Positions 45,167 to 54,540 of a stretch of DNA of 64,000 nucleotides are shown here, piece by piece. Location: contig JAVLUZ010000548.1 of NCBI GenBank assembly GCA_036768485.1, forward strand, positions 496,001 to 560,000, written 5' to 3'. The DNA comes from Mermis nigrescens (Eukaryota > Nematoda > Enoplea > Mermithida > Mermithidae). The first letter of the stretch is position 1, and every line of letters starts with the position of its first letter. Under the pieces are notes generated by a model, which had not been told where the DNA came from, ran no database searches, and saw only the letters and a program-made list of their open reading frames with translations. The position numbers and the translations under genes are program-made.

Positions 45167-45833
45167 GGTGGTACCCCTCCACCGCTTCTGTAAAGCTTTG
45201 CTGTGCAGAGATTACATTGAGATTTAGTTTCGTTATCAGCTAGCGTAAAATAGTTTCAGACAGGACTAGAAATGCTTTTTGGCATTTCCGATTAATGAGA
45301 GGAAGACGCCAGATTCACAGTTTTTCAAGCTACAGCCGAATTAAGATCAATCCGGACCACTTAACCAAGCTCATGCAGCTTTGCTTATTTCATCATCCTA
45401 CAGTCATTCCGCTTCTAAAACTAATGAGCACCGTACTTGCAAACAAAAATTTTAATATTAAAAAAATTAAGCGTTCGTAATGCATATTCATGGATCCGGA
45501 TCCGGATCCATTATTTTAAATTTTATGGATCCGTATCCGGATCCGTTATTTTGAATTGTACGGATCCGGATCCGATATTATTGGAAAACCCGGATCCGTT
45601 GCATCCCTAGTCTCAAATAGCCCCAACCTGGGGGCTACTTGAGACACCAACTTTGTTTAAAAAAATATTTTTCCCCACTATACCAATAGATTTTGTGTTT
45701 TGCAAACTAACAGCCGAACCTCTTATGAGTGATTAAAAAAAATTAGTTAAATCTGACGAGTATTCACTGAATAAATCAAATTTCCCTAAAGCAATCTAAT
45801 CAAAATCGTCACAAGTAGCCCCGTATAACGGTA

Positions 45834-47048
45834 CATTCAATAAACAAAATTTTTTCATCTATTCAGTTCGGATTTTTGCCTAAAAAATCGTGTGAAGCCC
45901 AACTATTAATGTACATAAACGAAATTATATGCCACATCAATTCTAAAAGTCCGGTTGGTGCTATATATTTAGACTTCTGCAAAGCTTTTGATTCTGTCTC
46001 ACATAATAAACTCCTTCACAAACTTTCATTTTACGAACTAAAAGGACGATTATTTTTGTGGATTACAGATTTTTTACATGGTCGAACTCAGCAGGTAAAA
46101 ATTGGTGATTCTTTATCTGAGCTCCTTGATGTTACTAGCGGAGTTCCACAGGGTAGCGTTCTTGGTCCTCTTTTGCTTCTTTTGCTTCTTATTTACATAA
46201 ATGATATCGCTTTTCTGAACAAAAATGAAAAGTTGAAAATGTACCTATTTGTGGATGATGTAAAAATGTTTTCCGTAACAGAACAAGCAGGTTTGTTGAA
46301 CAATTTGTTACTGAATATTTATTAGTGGTCTGAAAAGTGGCAATTACCTTCATCTTTGGCTAAGTGCTCCGTTTTGCATTTTGGTCATAAAAATCCCTGG
46401 CAAAAATATTCCATTGGAATGAAGGATATTTTGGAAAACAACGAAGTAAAAGATTTAGGTATTCTTTTGAATGAATATATGGATTTTTTGCCGCACATTG
46501 CACATATAGTTAAAAGTGCATGTTTTAAGATGTCTTTGATTTTTCGAGCAGTTGAGGCTAAAGATGCTGAACTGCTAGTTATGGCTTATAAAACGTATAT
46601 CCGACCTTTACTAGAATATTGCACGGTTATTTGGTCACCACACAAAAAGCAAGACGTGAAAAGTATTGAGAGAGTTCAGAGATACTTTACTAGAAGGGTC
46701 TTAAATTTTCCCGACTTGAGCTATAGTGAACGATTATATTTTCTTAAATTAGACTCACTTTAATTACGTCGAGTCCGCCATGATCTATCGATGGCTTATA
46801 AAATTTACCATGGTCTTATAGACATCGATTTTAACGAGTTGTTCACAGTGTGTAATGGCATCACTCGATCAGTTAACTCGGTAAAGCTAAAAATACCTAA
46901 ATCTCGCTTAAATTTGAAATTGTATTGTTTTGCAAATAGACTCCCTCCTATTTGGAATAATTTGCCAGAAGAAGTTGTAAATGCCCCGAACTTTCCCTCC
47001 TTCAGCAGTCGTTTAGAGAAAATTAGTTTTACCTTAGACTATAAGTAA
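45834..47048 (+). pseudogene. LINE-2 copy ORF2, RT core and post-RT region
   Basis: ORF2 resumes after the DNA transposon: QFGFLPKKSCEAQLL, VGAIYLDFCKAFDSVSHNKL, TSGVPQGSVLGPLLL, and FVDDVKMF at the active site. A stop at 46323 follows, then AKCSVLHFGHKNPW, TYIRPLLEYCTVIWSPHKK and YSERLYFLKLDSL. Another stop precedes LRRVRHDLSMAYKI and the C-terminus at 47048. Internal stops make it dead. Confidence 0.85.
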
Positions 47049-47189
47049 GTGCAAACCGCCTTTATAGTCCTTGCGCGGGTTTTTGATATTATATTTCATT
47101 GCATTGACGACATTTCAGTGTATTACTTTGATTCCTTCTTTTTTTTTATTTGACCAAATTTGTATTGTTTTAATTCCGTCTCTGTCGCA

Positions 47190-47219
47190 ATAAACTATTT
47201 CTTTCTTTCTTTCTTTCTT
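47190..47219 (+). repeat. (TTTC)n tail of the LINE-2 copy
   Basis: A run of TTTC units directly after AATAAACTA. Short microsatellite tails are typical of CR1-group 3' ends. Confidence 0.8.
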
Positions 47220-47304
47220 TAGAACTTCGTCGTCTTCACATACGTCTATGTCTCATGTATCAAATTATTAATGGGTTTTCTTGTATTGATGCTAATGATT
47301 TCTT

Positions 47305-47841
47305 GGCATTCGTGTAGCAGGTTCACATATGTATTAAGATAGTCATATTGTAAAGGCGGATGTATGCACTTCATAGCATCCGATAAAGCGGAAGAAAGTC
47401 GTTGCCAAACAGATTCAAAACGTGGAATTCTTGCTTCAAAGCCCAGAACTTTAACCAATCGACCTACGCTGGTTCATTTCAATAAAGAATGCAAGGTATT
47501 TGTATTATTTTTGCATTAGTTTATCTGCTTATTAGGCTTTGGCTTAGTATCATAAACTTACCAAAATGCTGATGCCAGTGTTAGAAATAAGCCTGAGGAA
47601 TAATATGCGACGCGAGCTGCATCCCATTACTTAGTCTTATTTTTAACGCTGACACCAACATTTTGGTCAGTCACTTGAATCTACAGGAACAATCCGAATC
47701 CGAGCACTGCCTTATTTGTTTTCGACTTGACTCTATTCGAACCAGTAAGATGGCAGCTTTCACCAGATACTACTTGCTGAGCCTACACGTACTTAACGTG
47801 GCTATCTCAATACATATATGAGAACCAGCTACAACAATGCC
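47305..47841. mobile_element. TIR element with 8-bp duplication containing a tRNA-like unit
   Basis: The ends GGCATTCGTGTAGCAGGTTC and (reverse complement) GGCATTGTTGTAGCTGGTTC are flanked by the exact duplication GATTTCTT (47297-47304, 47842-47849). TIR similarity extends about 45 bp. The interior has the tRNA-like unit at 47395-47480 and no transposase. The insertion point is confirmed by the continuing LINE protein. Confidence 0.85.
47395..47480 (-). repeat. tRNA-like unit inside a TIR element
   Basis: The minus strand reads CAGCGTAGGTCGATTGGTTA (A-box-like), AAGCAAGAATT, then CCACGTTTTGAATC (degraded B-box). It is related to 35748-35835 in length and order. A functional tRNA is unlikely. 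Confidence 0.5.
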
Positions 47842-48159
47842 GATTTCTTCATTTTTAGTTCAGGCACAAGCCGATCCATTAACAGTCGTAAACTTACGTT
47901 ACCAGTTGTCCGTTCCAATGCTCACCTTAACAACTTTTCGCAATGATACCGAAAAATTTGGAACTCCTTACCTGATCAAATAGACTGTTCTACCAAAATT
48001 GGTTTGTTCAAAAAAGAGCTCCTGTCCTTTTGTTCAGTCGCTATTTTATCATGTATTCGCGTTTTATCATATTTAGTGTATTTCTGGACAATAAACACTT
48101 TATTGTCTTGTCTTTTAAAATCTAAAAAACTAGTTTTAAATCTGACTGAAAAATCTCAA

Positions 48160-48436
48160 TTCACACCCCTCAACCCGTGGCCCGAAAAGTTCTGCATTCT
48201 GCTGACTCGACCCACGGGTCGGATTTTGGGTCGGGCCGGATTGTAGGGTTATGGTTGTCAAGTGCTCTTGTCAAAAAAGCCCAATTTTTCTCTCAAATTG
48301 CCTAAAAACCCCCAACCAATGGTTAAGCATAGGCGCAAAAAACCTCAATTGCTAAAAATGCCTCTGACAGCCTCTAAAACCCCCAAAATTAGGATCACGA
48401 GGTTTTATCTCAACTGGCAGCCCAGCCCTGCTTGGG
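48160..48436. repeat. GGGTCGGG-rich segment and a partial GGTTGTCAAGTG MITE
   Basis: ACCCGTGGCCCG, CGACCCACGGGTCGG and GGGTCGGGCCGG within 90 bp resemble one arm of another GC-motif hAT element, with no matching second arm. From 48254 a copy related to the next MITE begins (GGTTGTCAAGTGCTC) and runs to CAGCCCAGCCCTG. Confidence 0.5.
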
Positions 48437-48619
48437 CAGGGTTGTCAAGTGCTCGTGTCAAAAACCCCCAATTTTAACCTCAAACTGCCTAAAAAACCTC
48501 CAACGAATGGTTGGGCATGGGCACAGAAAACCTCAATTGCTGAAAAATGCCTTCCAATGGCCTCCAAAAACCTCTCAAAATGGAAGGAGGGGAAAACCCT
48601 AACTTGGCAGGCAACCCTG
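48437..48619 (+). mobile_element. hAT-type MITE, CAGGGTTGTCAAGTG family
   Basis: It runs from CAGGGTTGTCAAGTG to CTTGGCAGGCAACCCTG, flanked by the exact duplication TGCTTGGG (48429-48436, 48620-48627). Its right duplication overlaps the left duplication of the next element. Confidence 0.88.
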
Positions 48620-48982
48620 TGCTTGGGTTCAGTGTTGCCAGGTCCCAAAATTCAGATTCTCCTGCACAGAGGTAAAATTGGGGAAGAATTCTCCTGCAAT
48701 TCTCCTGAAAATATTTTGATTCTCCTGGCTCATATTTTGCAGGAAAGGTTGTACAGCAGATCTACAATTGTATGTACACATGCATATCAAGCATGCTCAG
48801 ACCAATTTACCTTGTTTCACCCAACTATTTTATTCTGATCTCTTGCCTGTTAATCCTAAGGACACTCAAGGCTGAATAATGAACATTAATTCTCTCACAA
48901 AAAGCTCATGGAGCATATCTGCATTATACAGGCAGATGCAAAAATAATGGAGGACTAATGCTGCACCACAAAGTATAACATT

Positions 48983-49201
48983 TTATTCAACATCAACAGC
49001 TGACAAACATTCAAAAACAGATTCCTGATCTTCATCAGGAGCTACATTTTTGGTCATGTAAATAGAATCCGTAAAGCGCAACAACATCTGTTTTGATGGC
49101 TTAAAGCTAGAAAGAGATATATTCCATAAGATAAAGGCATAACGAACAGTGATCACAGCATCAACCAGATTTTGCACTTTAATACTTAAAGGGATCTCCA
49201 A
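48983..49201 (-). pseudogene. hAT-transposase-like C-terminal remnant
   Basis: The frame reads VQNLVDAVITVRYAFILWNI, SSFKPSKQMLLRFTDSIYM and an acidic DEDQESVFECL tail. The pattern (VDAVI-VR...SSFKPS-ML-RF...acidic end) resembles the C-terminus of some hAT-type proteins. The similarity is judged by eye and is moderate. The catalytic and dimerisation regions upstream are missing. Confidence 0.4.
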
Positions 49202-49441
49202 AACTTAATTATTTAGAAGACTATACAAAGTAAACCTAAAACCTGCTAGTGTCAAATACTTTTAATCAAGGATTTAGAAACTAATAAAGAATAGCACAAA
49301 AACAATAGATGTCTTACTTCGGCTACCAAGGAAACGGAAATGTTTGAAAACAAAATATCGCAATCTGTAGCACTATTCAATTCAGATAGGATCTATTGTT
49401 AGCTCAGGTGAATTCATAATTGTCGCGTTTCAGAAATAAAT

Positions 49442-49466
49442 TATTTCATTCATTCATTCATATATA
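49442..49466 (+). repeat. (ATTC)n run, possible LINE tail
   Basis: ATTTCATTCATTCATTCAT follows AAATAAATT, resembling a microsatellite LINE tail. It continues into ATATAT. Confidence 0.6.
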
Positions 49467-49499
49467 TTCTGCGTCTTGTCTAATTTCACAAATAGGTAC

Positions 49500-49632
49500 C
49501 TTTCAATTCAGAAATCTTTTCCCAATCCTTACGATAGGCCTGAACAAATTTGCTCTGTTTTCGTGCTGTGGTTTCAATTTCACCGCTGGATTCGCCTGAG
49601 CTAACATTTACAATGGCAGTTTCTTTCGACAT
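49500..49632 (-). pseudogene. hAT-transposase-like N-terminal exon
   Basis: From ATG at 49632 the minus strand encodes MSKETAIVNVSSGESSGEIE, then KFVQAYRKDWEKISELKG, ending at a GTACCT donor. A polar leader followed by F-x-x-x-Y-R-K-x-W is how several zinc-finger hAT-derived proteins begin, just before the finger. Only about 300 bp separate it from the C-terminal remnant, too little for a transposase. Confidence 0.4.
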
Positions 49633-50261
49633 AGGAAATTTAAATTATAACATGTGTATCTACACTAATATATTATACAAAGGCACTAATCGGCTATCCT
49701 GAACAGAGAACAGATAATTTTACATATACTGCTCAAGGGCCTAAGCTAAAGAGGTCACATTGTTTACAATACACATTATTCGAAAAAACAGTTTCTGTGC
49801 TTAAAACAGTGACCGCCAATATTCAGTTGCACTTACATCATCAAAAATTTCTGAAAAGAGCCCTGTTTGCAATGTCTTTTGAAAAAATAAATAATACTTA
49901 ATTGTATGTACTTCAGTAGCAAGCAAATCCTTACGTTTTGAAATATATCAAAAAAAAATGTTTATAGGCGCTTCGCAAACACCGTTTTTTCCCAGCGACT
50001 TGGTTGACATTATAGGGAAAAATTTCATAATTACTGATTTTCAATTTCTTGCAAAACAGCAATTTTTCGGGTTTATAATCATTGCGAGCATCACTAGAAA
50101 CCCAAAACTGGCTGCGGAAACCAGGTTTTCATATGCAAATTAGCCTGATTTGCATAGTATGCTAATTAGGCTGATTTGCATATTGAAAACTTGATTCACG
50201 GTATGTCTTGGGTTTGTAGTGCTGCTCCTGATGATTAGAAGCCCAAAAAGCGCTGTTTGAG

Positions 50262-50400
50262 GCTTCAGATTGGTGTCAGGGGATGATCTAAGCCTAAGCC
50301 AAAGATGCTTTGATCGCTTCGCTCGCTCCGCAATTTTTGCCCCATCTGACTCAGGCTTACATCATCCCCTGGCACCAATTTGAAGGCACATAACTAAGCC
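50262..50400. repeat. Inverted-repeat segment related to 2628-2755
   Basis: It opens CAGATTGGTGTCAGGGGATG and closes CATCCCCTGGCACCAATTTG, with CGCTTCGCTCGCTCCGC in the loop. AAGCCTAAGCCTAAGCC follows. Confidence 0.6.
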
Positions 50401-51760
50401 TAAGCCTAAGCCAGTGCTAAGCTCAACTTAATGATTAAGAAAACGTGTTGTTTACACCACTCACTATTCTAATCCTCCAGTTTGTCGGGCCTTTGTCACA
50501 ATTATCAATTAGCGAAGTGCGATTGGAGCATCAAGATGAGTGGAATCAGTAGTAGTATAGATTTTTGGGCGCGGATAAAAAACCCGGAACGTTCTAGCTG
50601 CTAATCTGTTGAAAATATGATGTAGTTAAGGGGCAGCAGAATTCATGGTATTAGCCGAAATTGACAAAATAAAGGACTTTCTATATGGGTATACTCAAAT
50701 TCTCAAAGAATGCTTGCTGGCAAAAGCACACTCAAACTCGTCCTGGCTGTCGGTGCCTTCCGCTTCTTCACTGATACATGTGCCCACCACATAGCGATTC
50801 CTTACATATTCACCCATCAGTACGTACATTGAATAAACTTTAACAATGCGCGCGGGAGCATTGCATCTTCCTTTTATAGGTAATTTTTCCTGTGTTGCTA
50901 GAAAATTTGGCGCGAAACATTTTGATTCACTGGTGATGCATTTTGCATAGGTCAGTAAAAAAACGAAGTTTTGCGCTCTTCCCTACCAATCCCATGACAG
51001 CCTCTTCATTATTATCCAATCAGACCGTAGCCCACAGACTATAGCAAGTCTTTCGATTTCTGTGATACAGTAATTTTTGTGAATAGACTATTTTCTTAAA
51101 GGAAGGTACTTGATCATTTTTGGTAAGGCTTAACTAACAACAGAGATAAACTTCATTATCAACAGAAATATGAAAAACTAACTTATTTTGATTGTTTCTT
51201 GTCTCACAGCTGTTACGTGATATTCTACAGTGTCTGTTTCATTGCACTTTATACGTCCCACATTAAGGTTTATGTACCTACCAATGAAAAACTAGCTTAT
51301 TTTGTTTGTTTCATGTCTTGCAGCTGTTATGTGATATTCTACAGTATAATGAGTTTCACATAGTCAGTTTCATTGAACTTTATACGTCCCATATTAATGT
51401 TTACGTACCTATCATAATGTTTACGTACCTACCATTTGAACTCCTTTGCACTAATGCGGTACTCTTCATATTCTACAGTTTAATGAGTTACAAGGGGTCA
51501 AACACATCCGCCTATATCTTTATTATACCAAATAAACTTATCACATAACTAACTGATGCTTCGACATCTGTTTATCGGTTCAGGATCGCTTCATTCTTTC
51601 AGTTGTTCTGCTTACCCTTTGCTCTGTCATATTTCCATCAGCTTTGCAGCTTGAGCGTTCCGGTTTCTTTTCCTCAGCTCGGTCTTTACTCTTCTTCCTT
51701 ATTTCATCCACCTCTCACTGCTTCTCCGCTCGCTGTTCGCTGATTCCGAAACTCAGTTAT
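50401..51760. other. hAT interior without recognised features
   Basis: AT-rich. Two related segments with GCAGCTGTTA(T/C)GTGATATTC lie at about 51207 and 51321. No gene was recognised. Confidence 0.4.
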
Positions 51761-52069
51761 AACGAAATCCACCCCATTATAGACCAAACCCAAATTTTTT
51801 TCCACTTTTTCCAACCTTTTTCCACGTTTTTTGGGAGGTCTAAAAACGTTAGAAAAAGAGCGCCTGTGTTGGAAAATCAGTGTTTTTTAAGTAGAAAATT
51901 TTATGTACATGTGCAATAGCGGTGTTTGATGCACTTTTTGTATGAAAATTTCGCGCTCTACAAGAAATATCACGATCAGTATACGTTATTTATGTTAAAA
52001 CTTGAATTTCCTTCCTTCGGTAGAGCATTTTAGCGAATTCTGAAGTCGTTTTTGATTATTAAAACTATA

Positions 52070-52720
52070 ATTTATCAAATGGCGCGAAGCGCCAGAAAAT
52101 TTTGAAATTTTAGCTCTCTAAATCATTTTTGCATTACAAAAACTGTGCAGAAGGTAAGGATTTTCAATCGTAGTGGAGTTCTAGGACCAGATTATCAATA
52201 AAAATGCTGCTATTGGCGCCGCGCGGCTTAAACATTAATAACAAGTAAGAATTAAATCACGAAAATTTTTTGTAGTTTCACCGCTCTAAAACGCATTTTT
52301 GCATTACAAAAACTAACCGAATCCGTGCAGAAGATAATAAATTTCAATCGTAGTAAAGTTCTAGATCAAATTGTCAATAAAAATGCTGCAATTGACGCGG
52401 CGCGGCTTAAATATTAATAACAAGTAAGAATCAAACCAATTCGGCGCGAAGCGCCGAAAAATTTTTGAAGTTTCGCTCCTCTAAAACGCATTTTTACATT
52501 ACAAAAACTAACTGAATCCGTGCAGAAGATGAGGATTTTCAATCGTAGTGAAGTTCCAGACCAGATTGTCGATAAAAATGCTGCGTTTGGCGCGGCGCGG
52601 CTCAAAGATTAATAATAAGTAAGAATTAAATCAATTCGGCGCAAAGCGCCGAAAAATTTTTGAAGTTTTAACTCTCTAAAACGCATTTTTAACATTACAA
52701 AAATTTTCCACAAATGCCAA
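52070..52720 (-). repeat. Tandem repeat, period about 195 bp
   Basis: AAACGCATTTTTGCATTAC-like blocks start at about 52121, 52291, 52486 and 52681. Each is preceded by a GGCGCGAAGCGCC palindrome or its remnant and followed by TTTTCAATCGTAGT and AATAAAAATGCTGC. It is the reverse-orientation relative of the array at 4862-5440. Confidence 0.8.
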
Positions 52721-53257
52721 CCAAGCCCAAAAATTTTTTCCATCTTCCAAAATTTTGGTTGACAAATACACCAAAAAGTGGAAAAACGGTGTTTGCAAAC
52801 GTCTATGAAACTGATAAAAACAATTAGACGGTGTGTAAAGCTATGTATTTCTGCACTTCGTGATATTAAGTGAATAAATAAATGAATGAATGAATGATTT
52901 ACTACGGAAGCACGAAACTTATTTGGATATAGTTATAACTTAACACTTAGGTAGGTCTCAACTATGAACGAAATAAATTCTTAATGTGAAACAACTAACT
53001 AAGTACAGTAAGTACAGTAATAAGGTTAATGTATGATAATCATTATAACTTGCTGTTTAAGTTTTGAAAATTCTCCTGAATTCTCCTAGATTTTCAGGAT
53101 TCTCCTGAATTCTCCTGACATTTTAAAATTCTCCTGCATTCTCCTGCAGGTTTACAATTTCTCCTGAAAAGCCCATTCTCCTGCTCCTGCTCCTGAAAAT
53201 TTTAGATTCTCCTGAATTCAGGAGAATTCTCCCGCACCTGGCAACCCTGCTTGGGTT

Positions 53258-53840
53258 AGGTTTTCTCTCTTCCATGCAGCACAGTAAAACGTTAATTATC
53301 TTTAACTAAGTAGGATGGAGTCCTTTTCAAATATGTAGCGAGTACTGAATACAATCAAGTGCAAGCAGTTTTGAAAAGTCTGTTGCACTTATTTATAGGT
53401 AGGTGCACACAACTTATAATCACTTTACGGATTACGACTTGACATGTTCAATAACGATAATAATTGTTCAATTAACCAGCCGCTGCTACTTTAGAAATTA
53501 CTTTTAATACACCAAGTAAGAAATTGAAAGTAGCAACTTTTAAAATAGTAAGCGGAAAAGGTCCACTTGGAATGGAGCAGACGATAGGACAAAAGGATAG
53601 GCGACTATAGCCTGGTTTTAAATCTGGTGCATGAAAACGATCGGTGATCAAAAGTGCTTATTACCGTAATTATGACTGGAGTATGGTCCGCATGCGTACT
53701 CCGTCGTGCAAGGGAGAAATCAGTATTGGAGTACTCCGACATTTGCTTATCGCTCGATTTCATGCACCAGGTCAAAAGAATAGACTACAAGTTGAATGTC
53801 CTGAATGCAGTCTGTTTCACAAAACTTGTGCATGGATCTA
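53258..53840. other. Spacer without recognised gene
   Basis: Frames at 53644-53973 and 53654-53869 overlap a MITE and lack family support. Confidence 0.4.
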
Positions 53841-54005
53841 TAGTCTGTTTCACACAACTTCGGTCATAAATTTTAAGACAATCTCCGTCAATAAGCTGAC
53901 AGATTGCGATTATAGCATTAATCTGATATATAGTTATCGTAACCCTTGGCTTAATGTCGATAAAAATTCTTAGAATTAATGCACGAAGTTGTGTGAAACG
54001 GACTA
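53841..54005. mobile_element. MITE with TAGTC(T/C)GTTTCACAC ends
   Basis: TAGTCTGTTTCACACAACTT and (reverse complement) TAGTCCGTTTCACACAACTT are inverted ends flanked by TA on both sides. At about 165 bp with a TA duplication it fits the Tc1/mariner type. A third end-like copy (AGTCTGTTTCACAAAACTT) lies just upstream at 53809. Confidence 0.75.
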
Positions 54006-54109
54006 TAAATTCATGAGTCGATGAAAAATCAATTACAGAAGCAAAAATAAAATAATAAATGAAATAAATAACCCCAAGAAATGTGCCAAAGCATTCAATC
54101 GTCAATTTG

Positions 54110-54540
54110 TTGAACACCCATCAAAACTTGACCCAACATGGCCGCTACAATTTGAGCTTTTCATGCTCTTAACAACAATGGAAACATCAAGTTCACGACC
54201 GATGAAGTAGCTGCTGTGATAAAATCATCTAAAAGTTCAAAAGCCATAGGCCCTGATGGCATTTCCAATATCGTGCTCAAACACATTGGTGCAAACGGTT
54301 TGAAATACCTAACCGACCTTTTTAACATTTCCCTATCGTCATTGCTCATTCCCAGCATTTGGAAAATTGGGCGTATCATCCCGCTACCTAAAGCTGGAAA
54401 ACCAACAAATCAGAGCAAATCATACCGTCCCATTTCCGTCTCTCGCCGGTAGCCAAAACACTCGAATCGCTCATTCTCCCATTGCTCAATGCTGAAGCGC
54501 TATTCTGATCAGCAGGCTGAGGAGGAAAAGGCCAAAACAG
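54110..54540 (+). pseudogene. LINE RT fragment of a different clade
   Basis: The frame carries SSKSSKAIGPDGISNIVLKH, IPSIWKIGRIIPLPKAGK and SKSYRPISV, the first RT blocks of a non-LTR element. The wording (KAIGPDGI, PLPKAGK) differs from the CR1-like copies, so it is another family. Only about 430 bp survive, ending at about 54540 near a QQAEEEKAK-like segment in another frame. Confidence 0.7.

Larger units (their letters stand above)
43724..45609 (-). mobile_element. hAT element with GGATCC arrays, copy 2 (inverted)
   Basis: TIRs TAGGGATGCAACGGAT are flanked by the exact 8-bp duplication GTCTCAAA (43716-43723, 45610-45617). Arrays of CGGATCC lie at 43738-43870 and 45490-45605. It carries the same internal order as copy 1 in reverse, including the 753-bp nested element. 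It was inserted into one of the pogo-like element's own GAGACA motifs. Confidence 0.92.
42612..45831 (+). mobile_element. pogo-like DNA transposon with GGGGCTACTTGAGACA motifs
   Basis: TIRs CCGTCAAACGGGGCTAGTTG and (reverse complement) CCGTTATACGGGGCTACTTG are flanked by TA at 42610-42611 and 45832-45833. The TA duplication and an encoded Psq-type helix-turn-helix point to the pogo branch of Tc1/mariner. The motif GGGGCTACTTGAGACA occurs in both orientations at several internal places. It is interrupted by a hAT element at 43724-45609. Confidence 0.8.
40036..47219 (+). mobile_element. LINE-2 copy (CR1-like, with PHD-finger ORF1), nearly full length
   Basis: It holds a 5' leader, ORF1 with a PHD finger (40165), ORF2 with endonuclease and RT, and a 3' end in AATAAACTATTTC followed by a (TTTC)n tail (47190-47219). 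It interrupts the LINE-1 copy: the host LINE's post-RT motif is cut after RLKLLR and resumes as LELRRL at 47221. Within ORF2 a 3.2-kb DNA transposon is inserted (42612-45831). Several frameshifts make it inactive. Confidence 0.8.
47220..48150 (+). pseudogene. LINE-1 copy 3' end, interrupted by a TIR element
   Basis: LELRRLHIRLCLMYQIINGF and SCIDAND (47218-47296) continue the LINE-1 copy. After the 47305-47841 element the sequence resumes with FFIFSSGTSRSINSRKL, LPVVRSNAHLNNF and KIWNSLPDQID, then KIGLFKKELLSF, the C-terminus of ORF2, ending by about 48130. Confidence 0.75.
48630..53249 (-). mobile_element. hAT element with TTCTCCTG arrays, 4.6 kb
   Basis: TIRs CAGTGTTGCCAGGT and (reverse complement) CAGGGTTGCCAGGT are flanked by the exact 8-bp duplication CTTGGGTT (48622-48629, 53250-53257). 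Arrays of ATTCTCCTG(A/C) lie at 48650-48735 and 53068-53236. On the minus strand it keeps a transposase-like first exon (49632) and a C-terminus (49201) but not the core. It is a deletion derivative filled with other repeats. Confidence 0.88.

Noticed and set aside
47395..47480. Functional tRNA gene
   Set aside because: The B-box is degraded and the stems do not pair; it is only tRNA-like.
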